Source of the DNA: Betaproteobacteria bacterium
GTDB taxonomy: Bacteria > Pseudomonadota > Gammaproteobacteria > Tethybacterales > Tethybacteraceae
Reading direction: 5' to 3'
DNA: 9,248 nucleotides
Assembly: GCA_026710225.1 (NCBI GenBank)
Contig: JAPORI010000194.1
Location: 1 to 9,248 of the forward strand
Under the pieces are notes generated by a model. It had not been told where the DNA came from. It searched no databases and saw only the letters and a program-made list of their open reading frames with translations. Each line of letters opens with the position of its first letter. Positions within the stretch are counted from its first letter, which is position 1. Position numbers and translations under genes: made by a program. Shown in pieces: positions 1 to 6,314 of the stretch.

Positions 1-849
1 GGCGCGCAGCGGATTGAGGACCAGGTTTACCTTGAAATTGGCGATGTAGGATGCGAATGGATAGCCCCAGGTTGCCCATTCGAGAATGGCAACCCCGATC
101 ACCGGCAGGGCAGCCCCGGCGGCAAACAGCGGCCATTTGCGCAACGGCACTGCGATCAGAAAAGCCAGAGCAAGCAGACCGACCGCCGGCAGATACTGCA
201 TCCTGACTGCCGCCCCGGCGGCAAACAGGGCGCCGGCGGCAAACAGGGCTGCCCGGCTGCGCCCGGCAACGCCAAGCGCGGCGCAGATCAGGGCGGTAGC
301 GACGAATTCGGTCAACGGCTTGTGGGCAAAGCCGATCAGCTCCGGCCACAGTACTCCGGCGAGCAGTGCGACCCGGCCGGCGGTCTCGCCGAACATCCTG
401 CGCGTGTAGTGGTACATTCCCCAGGGGATCGCCAGCGACAGGGCGCAAAATAAAATCTTTACGATGTTGATGTAGTATTCGGGGGAGCCCAGTCCGATTG
501 CATCGCAAAGGGTAAGGATCATCGCAACTGTACCGGGCAGCAGCCAGGAGCGGGCGCCATAGAAGAACTCCCAGTTGACCACGCCGTTTCCGAACACGGA
601 GCGATGCGCCATTTCCAGATATTGCATTATCTCGTCCGGATGAACGATGAAGTCGCCGCTTAGTGCAACCGCACTGCGCAGGACAAAGGCCAGTACCAGC
701 AGCGGCACCAGCCCCACCCAGCTCGGCTCGATTTGACGCGGCTGGAAATCTGCCTGCCAGCGTTGCAGCCAGGGCAGGTTAACCCGCAGGTTGCTCGCCG
801 GTTGCGTTAGGCGCGCCGCCGGCTGGGATTTTTTTCTACGCTTTGCCAT
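1..849 (-). CDS. GT22 (Alg9/PIG-B-like) mannosyltransferase, N-terminal part
   Basis: This is a polytopic membrane glycosyltransferase, probably of family GT22, whose members transfer mannose or a related sugar from a polyprenyl-phosphate donor on the outer face of the membrane. 283 residues are visible; the 3' end lies beyond the left edge, and the family usually runs to 450-550 residues. After a basic start (MAKRRKK) comes a hydrophobic segment at about 44-64, then HPDE (70-73), QYLE (76-79), WE (93-94) and RSW (100-102). Together these match the GT22 signature loop (HPDE-x-x-Q-x-x-E ... WE ... RS), with the Asp-Glu pair expected to be catalytic. Further membrane segments lie near 103-120, 127-147, 157-175, 182-196, 200-214, 220-236 and 240-257. 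KPLTE (177-181) and WGYPF (261-265) also recall the family. The start overlaps the map stop by 14 nt, so this is the last visible gene of the gmk unit. Family assignment is from recognised motifs; the substrate is unknown. Confidence 0.8.
   Translation of the reverse strand, partial: MAKRRKKSQPAARLTQPASNLRVNLPWLQRWQADFQPRQIEPSWVGLVPLLVLAFVLRSAVALSGDFIVHPDEIMQYLEMAHRSVFGNGVVNWEFFYGARSWLLPGTVAMILTLCDAIGLGSPEYYINIVKILFCALSLAIPWGMYHYTRRMFGETAGRVALLAGVLWPELIGFAHKPLTEFVATALICAALGVAGRSRAALFAAGALFAAGAAVRMQYLPAVGLLALAFLIAVPLRKWPLFAAGAALPVIGVAILEWATWGYPFASYIANFKVNLVLNPLRA
116..246. repeat. Three copies of a 14-bp direct repeat inside the GT22 gene
   Basis: The 14-mer CCGGCGGCAAACAG occurs exactly at 116-129, 215-228 and 233-246. 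The last two copies are offset by 18 bp, forming a short tandem. On the coding (minus) strand each copy encodes the same Leu-Phe-Ala-Ala-Gly stretch within hydrophobic segments, and the spacing keeps the frame. This looks like a local in-frame duplication in a membrane helix, not a regulatory array. Confidence 0.6.
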
Positions 850-1621
850 TTGCAGTAAGGATTTCGGCGCCGGTGTCGGTTACCACAACTGTGTGCTCCC
901 ACTGCGCCGACAGGCTGCGGTCTTTGGTTACCACCGTCCAGCCGTCGGCAAGCAGGCGGGTGTGGCGCTCGCCGGCGTTGATCATCGGCTCGATGGTGAA
1001 TACCATGTTTGGCCTGATAATCTGCATCGAGCGCGAGTTGCGGTAGTGGAGAATCTGCGGCGGTTCGTGAAACTCGAGACCGGTGCCGTGGCCGCAGTAT
1101 TCCCTGACCACGCTGTAGCCGCATTGGTCAGCCTCTTCTTGAATTGCCGCACCGATGCTGGCGAAGCGTTCGCCGGGCACCACCGCCTCGATCCCGCGCA
1201 TCAGGCAGTTGTGGGCACCGGTGCACAGCGATCGGGGCAAGGTGCCCGGATTGCCGACCAGATACATCCGCGAAGAATCACCGTAGTATCCGTCGAGCAC
1301 GACAGTCACGTCAACATTGACGATGTCGCCGTCGCGCAACTGCTTTTCGTGACTGGGAATTCCGTGGCAGATGGTGTGATTTACCGAGGTGCACACCGAG
1401 TTGGGGAACGGCTTTTGCTCGGCCGCCGGCTGATAGTTGAGCGCCGCCGAGATCGCACCGGCTGCTTCGATCTGCTCGGCGCACCATTGATCAATCAGCC
1501 CGGTGCTGATGCCGGGTTTGATCCGATCTTCAAGGCTGTTGAGAATAGCCACTGTCAACTGACAGGCTTGGCGGATGCCGGTGATCTGGGCATCCGACTT
1601 GATGATTATGTCGCTACCCAT
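836..1621 (-). CDS. map: Type I methionine aminopeptidase
   Basis: This enzyme removes the initiator methionine from nascent proteins in the cytoplasm, using a two-metal centre. The product has 261 residues (E. coli 264) and aligns along its whole length. All five metal ligands are present: D104 (in VNVD), D115 (GDSS), H178 (GHG), E211 (TIEP) and E242 (WEH). The substrate-binding histidine is H86 (CHGIP). The start at MGSDIIIK was chosen because it gives the family length. The frame stays open upstream to 1780, but that part shows no similarity and lies over the dehydrogenase gene. The chosen start overlaps the upstream stop by 8 nt (ATGGGTAG), so translation is probably coupled. No Shine-Dalgarno sequence is evident. 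The stop lies inside the start of the downstream GT22 gene. Confidence 0.98.
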   Translation of the reverse strand: MGSDIIIKSDAQITGIRQACQLTVAILNSLEDRIKPGISTGLIDQWCAEQIEAAGAISAALNYQPAAEQKPFPNSVCTSVNHTICHGIPSHEKQLRDGDIVNVDVTVVLDGYYGDSSRMYLVGNPGTLPRSLCTGAHNCLMRGIEAVVPGERFASIGAAIQEEADQCGYSVVREYCGHGTGLEFHEPPQILHYRNSRSMQIIRPNMVFTIEPMINAGERHTRLLADGWTVVTKDRSLSAQWEHTVVVTDTGAEILTANGKA

Positions 1622-2729
1622 CCAGCGGCAATATCCGGTATACGGCTCCCTTGTAGTCATCCGATACCAGCAGCGATCCGTCCGGCAACTGTTCGATGTC
1701 CACCGGTCGGGCAAGCACATCGTCGCCGTCCAGCCAGCCGTCCACCAAAATCGATCTTTCCGATACCTGGCTGCCGTCATCGGTAAAACTGATCATGTCA
1801 ACCCGGTAACCGATCTTGGTCGAGCGGTTCCATGATCCGTGCAGGGCGATGAATGCCTTGCCGGCCAGAGCACCGATTGCATCACCGCGGTAGAAGTGGA
1901 TGCCGTTGTTGGCGACATGGGGTCCGGTCTTGAGGGCGGGCGGCTCGAAATCGGCACAGGGACGATCATCGAACTCCGGATCCGGCAAGTCGCCCTGATG
2001 GCAGTATGGATAACCGAAGTGCAGCCCCGGCTCGCGAATGCGATTGAGTTCGTCGGAAGGCAGATCGTCCCCCATCCAGTCGCGGCCGTGATCGGTTGCC
2101 CACATCTCGCCGGTGCCCGGGTGCCAGTCGAAGCCGACCGAATTGCGAAAGCCGTAGGCGACGCTGTAGCCGCTGCCGCTATCCAGATCGTAACTGCGGA
2201 TGGTGCCGGTCAGCTCCGGATCGGGCGGCATGCAGATGTTGCACGGAACCCCGAGGCTGATGTGCAGCCGTCCGCTCTCGTCAAAGGCGATGACGCGGGC
2301 GCCGTGATGTTTTGAAGTGGGAAAGCCGTCCAGGGCAACTTCCAGGGACACCGGTTTGTTCGCCGCCACGCGCGCCAAGACATCGGCGGCCTTTAGTACC
2401 CGGGCGGTCTCGCCGATGTACAGATCGTCGCCCAGCCAGGCGACGCCGTTGGGAGATTCCAGACCGCCGATCTCGTGTCGCCAGTCGGCGCGGCCGTCGC
2501 CGGTGGTGTCGCGCAGCAGGTGCACCGCATCGGCTCTGGTGCCGACTGCCACGGTTCCGTCTTCCTTTACCGCCAAATGCCGGGCCTGGGGAATCGCCGA
2601 GGCATACAGTTGCAGGGTCAGCCCCTCCGGCACTACCGCGGCATCGGCAGCCGTTTGCGGATCGGCCCAGGCGGCCGCCGGCACCGCTAGCGCCAGGCCG
2701 GCAAGCAGCCGATTGAAAGCCGTGTTCAT
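1614..2729 (-). CDS. Exported PQQ-dependent sugar dehydrogenase (sorbosone/aldose dehydrogenase family)
   Basis: This is a predicted periplasmic six-bladed beta-propeller quinoprotein that oxidises an aldose-type sugar with PQQ and calcium. The 371-residue protein starts with a signal peptide (MNTAFNRLLAGLALAVPAAAWA, cleavage after about A22), and no cytochrome domain is attached. Family landmarks are HHGAR (141-145), CNIC (163-166), the RNSVGFDWHP block (195-204), TDHGRDWMGDD (212-222), HFGYPYC (237-243), HGSWNRS (297-303) and the C-terminal SDDYKGAVYRI (356-366). A longer frame begins at 2750, but the chosen ATG overlaps the gmk stop in an ATGA arrangement and places the signal peptide at the N-terminus. 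Its place between gmk and map is unusual. No PQQ synthesis genes are visible, so the cofactor source is unknown, as is the true substrate. The soluble E. coli relative is YliI/Asd, of the same length class. Confidence 0.88.
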   Translation of the reverse strand: MNTAFNRLLAGLALAVPAAAWADPQTAADAAVVPEGLTLQLYASAIPQARHLAVKEDGTVAVGTRADAVHLLRDTTGDGRADWRHEIGGLESPNGVAWLGDDLYIGETARVLKAADVLARVAANKPVSLEVALDGFPTSKHHGARVIAFDESGRLHISLGVPCNICMPPDPELTGTIRSYDLDSGSGYSVAYGFRNSVGFDWHPGTGEMWATDHGRDWMGDDLPSDELNRIREPGLHFGYPYCHQGDLPDPEFDDRPCADFEPPALKTGPHVANNGIHFYRGDAIGALAGKAFIALHGSWNRSTKIGYRVDMISFTDDGSQVSERSILVDGWLDGDDVLARPVDIEQLPDGSLLVSDDYKGAVYRILPLDG

Positions 2730-3409
2730 TTGCGTGCCCATTGCTGCCATTTTTCGATTAACTCCTGCTGGTTTGCCAGATTGTGGCTTCGGTCGCGGTT
2801 GTCTATTATCCCGGCAATATCCTGCACCGCTTGATCAATATCCCGGTTGATGATGAAGAATTCGAAGTCGGCTATTGCCTGCACCTCCTGGCGAGCGTTT
2901 GCCAGCCGCATCCTGATTTGCTCGTCTTCCTCGCGCTGGCGGCCGGCCAGCCGCGCCAGCAGCTCTTCCGGCGATGGCGGCAGGATGAAGATCGAGGTGC
3001 AGGGCAGGCCGCAGGTGCGCACCTGCTCGGCGCCCTTGACATCGATTTCAAGCATCACGTTCTTTCCCTTTGCGAGAAAATCGTTGATGTCCGCGCGGGA
3101 AGTGCCGTACCAGTTGCCGTGCACCAGCGCTGATTCAAGCAGTTCGCCGTTCGATTGCAGCTGCTTGAAGCGCGGCTCGGATACGAACCGGTAGTCGATG
3201 CCCTCGCGCTCACTGTGGTGGCACTTGCGGGTGGTGTACGATACCGAGAAGACCGCCTTGCCGGCGGCGGCCAGCCGGGCGGTAATCGTTGATTTGCCGG
3301 AGCCGGATGGCCCCGATATGATATACAGGGCTGGCTTGGCTTGTCCGGCTCTGCCGCTGCCCGGCTCTGCGGGGGAGAGTGTGCTGGTTGGCTGGCCGCT
3401 TGATGACAT
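2726..3409 (-). CDS. gmk: Guanylate kinase with an atypical GMP-binding loop
   Basis: This cytoplasmic kinase phosphorylates GMP (and dGMP) to GDP with ATP. The product has 227 residues, with an extra Ser/Pro/Gly-rich N-terminus of about 25 residues before the core. The P-loop is GPSGSGKS (33-40). The GMP-binding region follows with SVSYTTR (55-61) and GIDY (70-73), then GNWYGTS (98-104) and the LEIDVKG block near 119-125. The usual PRxGE between TTR and GxDY reads CHHSE here (63-67), so the second GMP-phosphate arginine (R41 of yeast enzyme numbering) is a histidine; the first, R61, is kept. The gene starts 20 bp from the divergent rplU and overlaps the dehydrogenase gene by 4 nt. The usual downstream neighbour rpoZ is absent. 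No Shine-Dalgarno sequence precedes the ATG. Confidence 0.96.
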   Translation of the reverse strand: MSSSGQPTSTLSPAEPGSGRAGQAKPALYIISGPSGSGKSTITARLAAAGKAVFSVSYTTRKCHHSEREGIDYRFVSEPRFKQLQSNGELLESALVHGNWYGTSRADINDFLAKGKNVMLEIDVKGAEQVRTCGLPCTSIFILPPSPEELLARLAGRQREEDEQIRMRLANARQEVQAIADFEFFIINRDIDQAVQDIAGIIDNRDRSHNLANQQELIEKWQQWARK

Positions 3410-3417
3410 GCTAGAAT
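3388..3417 (+). promoter_or_regulatory. Candidate sigma70 promoter for rplU-rpmA-obgE
   Basis: TTGGCT (3388-3393) and TAGAAT (3412-3417) are separated by 18 bp, resembling a -35/-10 pair. The -35 lies inside the 5' end of the divergent gmk gene. The predicted transcription start (about 3424) is only about 6 nt before the rplU ATG at 3430, leaving no room for a Shine-Dalgarno site. This is inferred from the pattern only. Confidence 0.45.
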
Positions 3418-3421
3418 CGCC

Positions 3422-3450
3422 ATTTTAATATGAAGAGAATAATCTTTCAG
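3422..3450 (-). promoter_or_regulatory. Candidate sigma70 promoter for the gmk unit
   Basis: On the minus strand CTGAAA (3450-3445) and TAAAAT (3427-3422) are spaced by 17 bp. The -35 lies within the first codons of rplU, and the -10 lies about 5 bp from the -10 proposed for rplU. The expected start, near 3415, is about 6 nt before the gmk ATG. If both promoters are real, polymerases must compete for this site. Confidence 0.4.
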
Positions 3451-3747
3451 GCTGACGGGCGCCAATTCAGGGCCAGCGTCGGGGAAACTGTCACCGTCGG
3501 TCGGGTTGCCGGCGAGGTGGGAGCCGAGCTTTCCTTCGCTCAGGTGCTTGCCGTCGAGGAGGGCGAGGCAATCAAGTTGGGCAAGCCCTATCTTGACGGT
3601 GCGGTGGTGCGCGCCCAGGTGATCGAGCACCTGCGGGGACCGAAACTGCGCATATTCAAGTTGCGCCGCCGCAAGAACTCGCGCCGGCTCAACGGCTTTC
3701 GCAGCGATCTGAGCAAACTGAAGATCACTGCCTTGGAGGGGGTCTAG
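3430..3747 (+). CDS. rplU: Large ribosomal subunit protein bL21
   Basis: This is a structural protein of the 50S subunit that binds 23S rRNA. The 105-residue product matches the length and layout of bL21. It opens with MKRIIFQADGRQFRA, aligning with the MYAVFQSGGKQHRV start of E. coli and so fixing the start codon. It continues with a beta-rich core including KLGKPYLDGAVV, and ends in the basic RNA-binding segment FKLRRRKNSRR followed by KLKITAL. It is first in the rightward unit and divergent from gmk across 20 bp. There is no Shine-Dalgarno sequence before the ATG, and a candidate -10 ends 12 nt upstream, so the message may be leaderless. It is followed after 2 nt by rpmA, the universal partner. 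Confidence 0.97.
   Translation: MKRIIFQADGRQFRASVGETVTVGRVAGEVGAELSFAQVLAVEEGEAIKLGKPYLDGAVVRAQVIEHLRGPKLRIFKLRRRKNSRRLNGFRSDLSKLKITALEGV
3735..3739 (+). promoter_or_regulatory. Strong Shine-Dalgarno site for rpmA
   Basis: GGAGG, continuing as GGAGGGGG to 3742, lies 10 nt before the rpmA ATG at 3750 and within the last codons of rplU. It is the one strong ribosome binding site in the window and contrasts with the other start codons, most of which lack one. Confidence 0.85.
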
Positions 3748-3749
3748 CA

Positions 3750-4034
3750 ATGGCACACAAGAAGGCCGGCGGTTCCTCCCGCAACGGGCGCGATTCGAAT
3801 CCCAAGTATCTGGGCGTCAAGCGCTTCGGCGGCGAACGGGTTTCGGCCGGCAGCATAATCGTCCGGCAGCGCGGCACCCGCTTCTATCCGGGCACCAATG
3901 CCGGGCTTGGCCGCGATCACACCATCTACGCTCTGGTTGACGGAACCGTCCGTTTTGCCAAGCACGGCCGCAAGTTGCGCCAGCGCGTCTATATCGACGC
4001 TTTTGCTGTTCCAGCAGCCGGGGAGAGCGGCTAG
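3750..4034 (+). CDS. rpmA: Large ribosomal subunit protein bL27
   Basis: This 50S protein reaches into the peptidyl-transferase centre with its flexible N-terminal tail. It has 94 residues. The start MAHKKAGGSSRNGRDSNPK is the unprocessed form typical of proteobacteria, with no Firmicutes-type cleavable extension. The core has KRFGGE, SIIVRQRGTRFYPG and the GRDHTIYAL strand, as in E. coli. The C-terminus is slightly longer and ends in a small-residue tail (PAAGESG). The gene lies 2 nt after rplU and 8 nt before obgE. Nothing looks unusual in the fold-defining part. Confidence 0.98.
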   Translation: MAHKKAGGSSRNGRDSNPKYLGVKRFGGERVSAGSIIVRQRGTRFYPGTNAGLGRDHTIYALVDGTVRFAKHGRKLRQRVYIDAFAVPAAGESG

Positions 4035-4042
4035 CCACCCCG

Positions 4043-5071
4043 ATGCTTCCTGCCTCATTCGTAGACGAGGCGGTTGTTGATGTCCAGGCCGGCGCCGGCG
4101 GTAGCGGAGTCGCCAGTTTCCTGCGTACCCGTGCCAATCCGCGCGGCGGACCCGACGGCGGCAACGGCGGGCGCGGCGGCGATGTGGTTGCGGTTGTTGA
4201 CGAGAATATTGCCTCCCTGGCCGAGTATGTGATTTGCCGGCAGTGGCGGGCTGGCAACGGTGAGCGCGGCGGATCGAGAAAATGTCATGGCGCGGCCGGT
4301 AAAACCCTGACTCTGTCGGTGCCGGCCGGCACCGACATCTACGACAACCTCACCGGTGATTTGCACGCCTGCCTGCTGGCGGCCGGCGAGCGCACCATGC
4401 TTGCCCATGGCGGGCGCGGCGGGCGCGGCAACGCCAGTTTCAAGTCATCGACCAACCGCACACCGCGCCAGATGACCGGCGGCGAGGCCGGCGAGCGGCG
4501 CGAATTGCGCTTCGAGTTGAGGCTGCTGGCCGATATTGGCATGGTTGGCTTGCCCAACGCTGGCAAATCAAGCCTGATCGGGGCGCTGTCGGCGGCAACC
4601 CCGACAGTGGCCGACTATCCGTTCACCACTCTGCGACCGCATCTGGGGGTGGTGTCCTGCGATGATCTGGACATCCGCAGGCTGATCCTGGCCGATCTGC
4701 CCGGCATAATCGCCGGCGCTGCCACCGGCGCCGGGCTCGGGCTGCGCTTCTTGCGCCACATCAGCAGAGCCGCCGCGCTGTTGCATGTGGTCGATTGCTC
4801 AAAGGAGAAGTTGTCCGATGTCCTTGCTTCCCTGACCATGGTCGAGGAGGAACTGGCCAGCGCCGGCGGGATAATCGGCAAGAAGCGAATCATTGCCCTG
4901 AGCAAGGCCGACCTGCTGGCACCGGGCCGCGCCGCCAGACTGGCCGATCAGGTTGCCCAAGCGAAGGGATTGCCGGCCTTTGCCGTTTCGGCTGTTGAAA
5001 AAAGCGGCCTGGATGAATTGATCGCAGCGCTTGCCGATCTGGTTCCGGAGTCGAATACGCTGCTTGGCTGA
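4043..5071 (+). CDS. obgE: Obg GTPase (ribosome assembly/stress GTPase)
   Basis: This essential GTPase acts in 50S subunit maturation and growth control. The 342-residue protein has the N-terminal glycine-rich Obg fold (about 1-160; FVDEA at 6-10, RGGPDGGNGGRGGD at 34-47, NRTPRQ at 138-143) and then the G domain. G1 is GLPNAGKS (169-176), the switch I threonines lie in YPFTT (192-196), G3 is DLPG (218-221), G4 is SKAD (287-290), and G5 is SA (316-317). G4 has Ser where Asn is usual in NKxD. The protein ends soon after G5 and lacks the acidic C-terminal tail of the roughly 390-residue E. coli protein. Four residues (MLPAS before FVDEA) differ from the usual MKFVDEA start. It follows rpmA by 8 nt without an evident Shine-Dalgarno site. 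Confidence 0.98.
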   Translation: MLPASFVDEAVVDVQAGAGGSGVASFLRTRANPRGGPDGGNGGRGGDVVAVVDENIASLAEYVICRQWRAGNGERGGSRKCHGAAGKTLTLSVPAGTDIYDNLTGDLHACLLAAGERTMLAHGGRGGRGNASFKSSTNRTPRQMTGGEAGERRELRFELRLLADIGMVGLPNAGKSSLIGALSAATPTVADYPFTTLRPHLGVVSCDDLDIRRLILADLPGIIAGAATGAGLGLRFLRHISRAAALLHVVDCSKEKLSDVLASLTMVEEELASAGGIIGKKRIIALSKADLLAPGRAARLADQVAQAKGLPAFAVSAVEKSGLDELIAALADLVPESNTLLG

Positions 5072-5080
5072 GCAACCTTT

Positions 5081-5086
5081 TATAAT
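5081..5086 (+). promoter_or_regulatory. Consensus -10 element just upstream of proB
   Basis: An exact TATAAT lies in the 23-bp gap between obgE and proB and ends 8 nt before the proB ATG (5095). Transcription would begin at about 5093, giving a leaderless message. No good -35 is seen at 16-18 bp, and there is no TGn extension, so activity is uncertain. proB could also simply be read from the rplU promoter. Confidence 0.4.
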
Positions 5087-5094
5087 CTGTTGAT

Positions 5095-6255
5095 ATGGAA
5101 AGCCGCAAGAAAATAGGCGCTGCCCGAAGAATCGTGGTCAAGGTTGGTTCAAGCCTGCTTACCACCGCTGATTTGCAACTCAATGTTGCATTCATAGACG
5201 AGTTGAGTTCCGAAATAAGTGCTGCGGGTAATGACGGTCGGGAAATTTTGCTGGTCACTTCCGGTGCGGTTGCAGCCGGCATGTCGGTGCTGGGCTGGCA
5301 GCGTCGGCCGCAGTCGGTGGTTGATTTTCATGTCGCCGCCGCGGTCGGACAGCTTGGTCTTTACGCCGCTTATGAGAAGTCGCTGGCCAGGCACGCGATC
5401 AAGCCGGCTCAGTTGCTGCTGTCAGTTGATGAACTTTCCGGGCGCAGCACCTATCTGAATTCGCGAGCGATCATCCGCAACCTGTTTGATCTGGGAATTT
5501 TGCCGGTGGTAAACGAGAACGATGCGGTTGCAATGGGCGAGCGGCGGCTGGGAGACAATGATCGACTTGCGGCAGTGCTAGCCAATCTGATCGAGGCCGA
5601 TTTGTTGGTGATCATGACTGATGTCGACGGGGTATACGAGCGCGGCAGGGTTGGCGACGAGAAAAGCATAATCAGGCAAATGGCGGTTGCCGATGGCAAT
5701 GATCTTCTCGTCCATGCCGGTGAGGATTCTTCGAGTATGCTCGGTTCCGGCGGGATGCAAGGAAAACTTTCAGCGGTCGCCGCGGCCGCCCGCGGCGGTA
5801 CCGACACCCTGATTATCAATGGCCGCGGCCGGGAAAATCTGACCCGGGCGCTGGCCGGTGCCCAGATCGGAACTGCCTTTTGGGCAGCTGCTTCGCCGCG
5901 CCGCGCCCGCAAGTTGTGGATTCTGGAAGGGGCAGCGGTAAAGGGGCGGCTGCATCTGGATCAGGGGGCGGTGCGCGCCATTAGCAGCCGGGGCGGCAGT
6001 CTGCTGCCGGTTGGGGTGGAGGCGGTGAGCGGTGATTTTCAGCGCGGTGATTCGGTCGAATGCGTTGATGGTCAAGAGCGGGTGATTGCTCGCGGCGTCG
6101 TCAACTACAATTCCAGGGATGCAGCCCGGCTGGTGCGCGTCAGGTCCGATGCCATTGCCAAAACGCTTGGTCATGCTGCCGAGCCGGAAATAATCCACCG
6201 CGACAATCTGGCGCTGCTACAAGACAGCCGGGCCGAAACAGTTGCGTCGGGTTGA
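5095..6255 (+). CDS. proB: Glutamate 5-kinase with PUA domain
   Basis: This enzyme catalyses the first committed step of proline synthesis, phosphorylating glutamate to gamma-glutamyl phosphate. The 386-residue product has the amino-acid kinase domain (about 10-260) and a C-terminal PUA domain (about 280-368), as in E. coli. Key elements are KVGSS (16-20), TSGAVAAG (55-62), VNENDAVA (139-146), LGDND (152-156), TDVDGVY (175-181) and GSGGMQGK, where the catalytic lysine of the usual GTGGMxTK motif is kept. The PUA part carries GSLLPVGV and ends near the usual HRD motif, followed by about 15 extra residues. The next enzyme, proA, is not adjacent. Proline feedback inhibition is a family property, not visible here. 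The start matches the family, but no Shine-Dalgarno sequence precedes it. Confidence 0.98.
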   Translation: MESRKKIGAARRIVVKVGSSLLTTADLQLNVAFIDELSSEISAAGNDGREILLVTSGAVAAGMSVLGWQRRPQSVVDFHVAAAVGQLGLYAAYEKSLARHAIKPAQLLLSVDELSGRSTYLNSRAIIRNLFDLGILPVVNENDAVAMGERRLGDNDRLAAVLANLIEADLLVIMTDVDGVYERGRVGDEKSIIRQMAVADGNDLLVHAGEDSSSMLGSGGMQGKLSAVAAAARGGTDTLIINGRGRENLTRALAGAQIGTAFWAAASPRRARKLWILEGAAVKGRLHLDQGAVRAISSRGGSLLPVGVEAVSGDFQRGDSVECVDGQERVIARGVVNYNSRDAARLVRVRSDAIAKTLGHAAEPEIIHRDNLALLQDSRAETVASG

Positions 6256-6278
6256 GCCGGCTGCACTCAGTTGAAAGT

Positions 6279-6284
6279 TAGAAT
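6279..6284 (+). promoter_or_regulatory. Possible -10 element upstream of the ispB-like gene
   Basis: TAGAAT sits in the 115-bp proB-ispB gap (6256-6370) and shares the 8-mer TAGAATCG with the proposed rplU -10. No convincing -35 lies 16-18 bp upstream, so this is weak. The gap holds no recognisable terminator hairpin; apart from this element and a short reading frame at 6315-6374 I see nothing in it. Confidence 0.25.
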
Positions 6285-6314
6285 CGATGCTTGAAAGAAA
6301 AAACCGTGATATCC

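Noticed and set aside
86..409. A 107-codon plus-strand frame at the left end, as a gene
   Set aside because: It is antisense to the GT22 reading frame, which is open from 849 to the window edge and carries the HPDE signature; the plus-strand frame is a low-complexity Ala/Arg/Pro product.
1622..1780. An N-terminal extension of map up to 1780
   Set aside because: The 53 extra residues do not resemble any map N-terminus and are encoded out of frame within the dehydrogenase gene; MGSDIIIK gives the usual length and a coupled start.
791..1786. A 331-codon open frame on the plus strand opposite map
   Set aside because: It lies antisense to a certain map gene, has no recognisable motif, and its composition (rich in Arg, Ala and Val without domain structure) is what GC-rich codon use produces on the opposite strand.
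2312..2850. Two plus-strand open frames of 134 and 177 codons opposite the dehydrogenase
   Set aside because: They are extremely rich in Arg, Pro, Ala and Ser with no motif, overlap one another, and lie antisense to a well-supported gene.
3055..3756. A 233-codon minus-strand frame crossing the gmk-rplU gap
   Set aside because: It runs antisense through rplU and out of frame through gmk, both of which are certain, and shows no family similarity.
5060..5092. A rho-independent terminator between obgE and proB
   Set aside because: A TTG/CAA stem of 3 bp followed by CCTTTT is too weak; there is no GC-rich hairpin.
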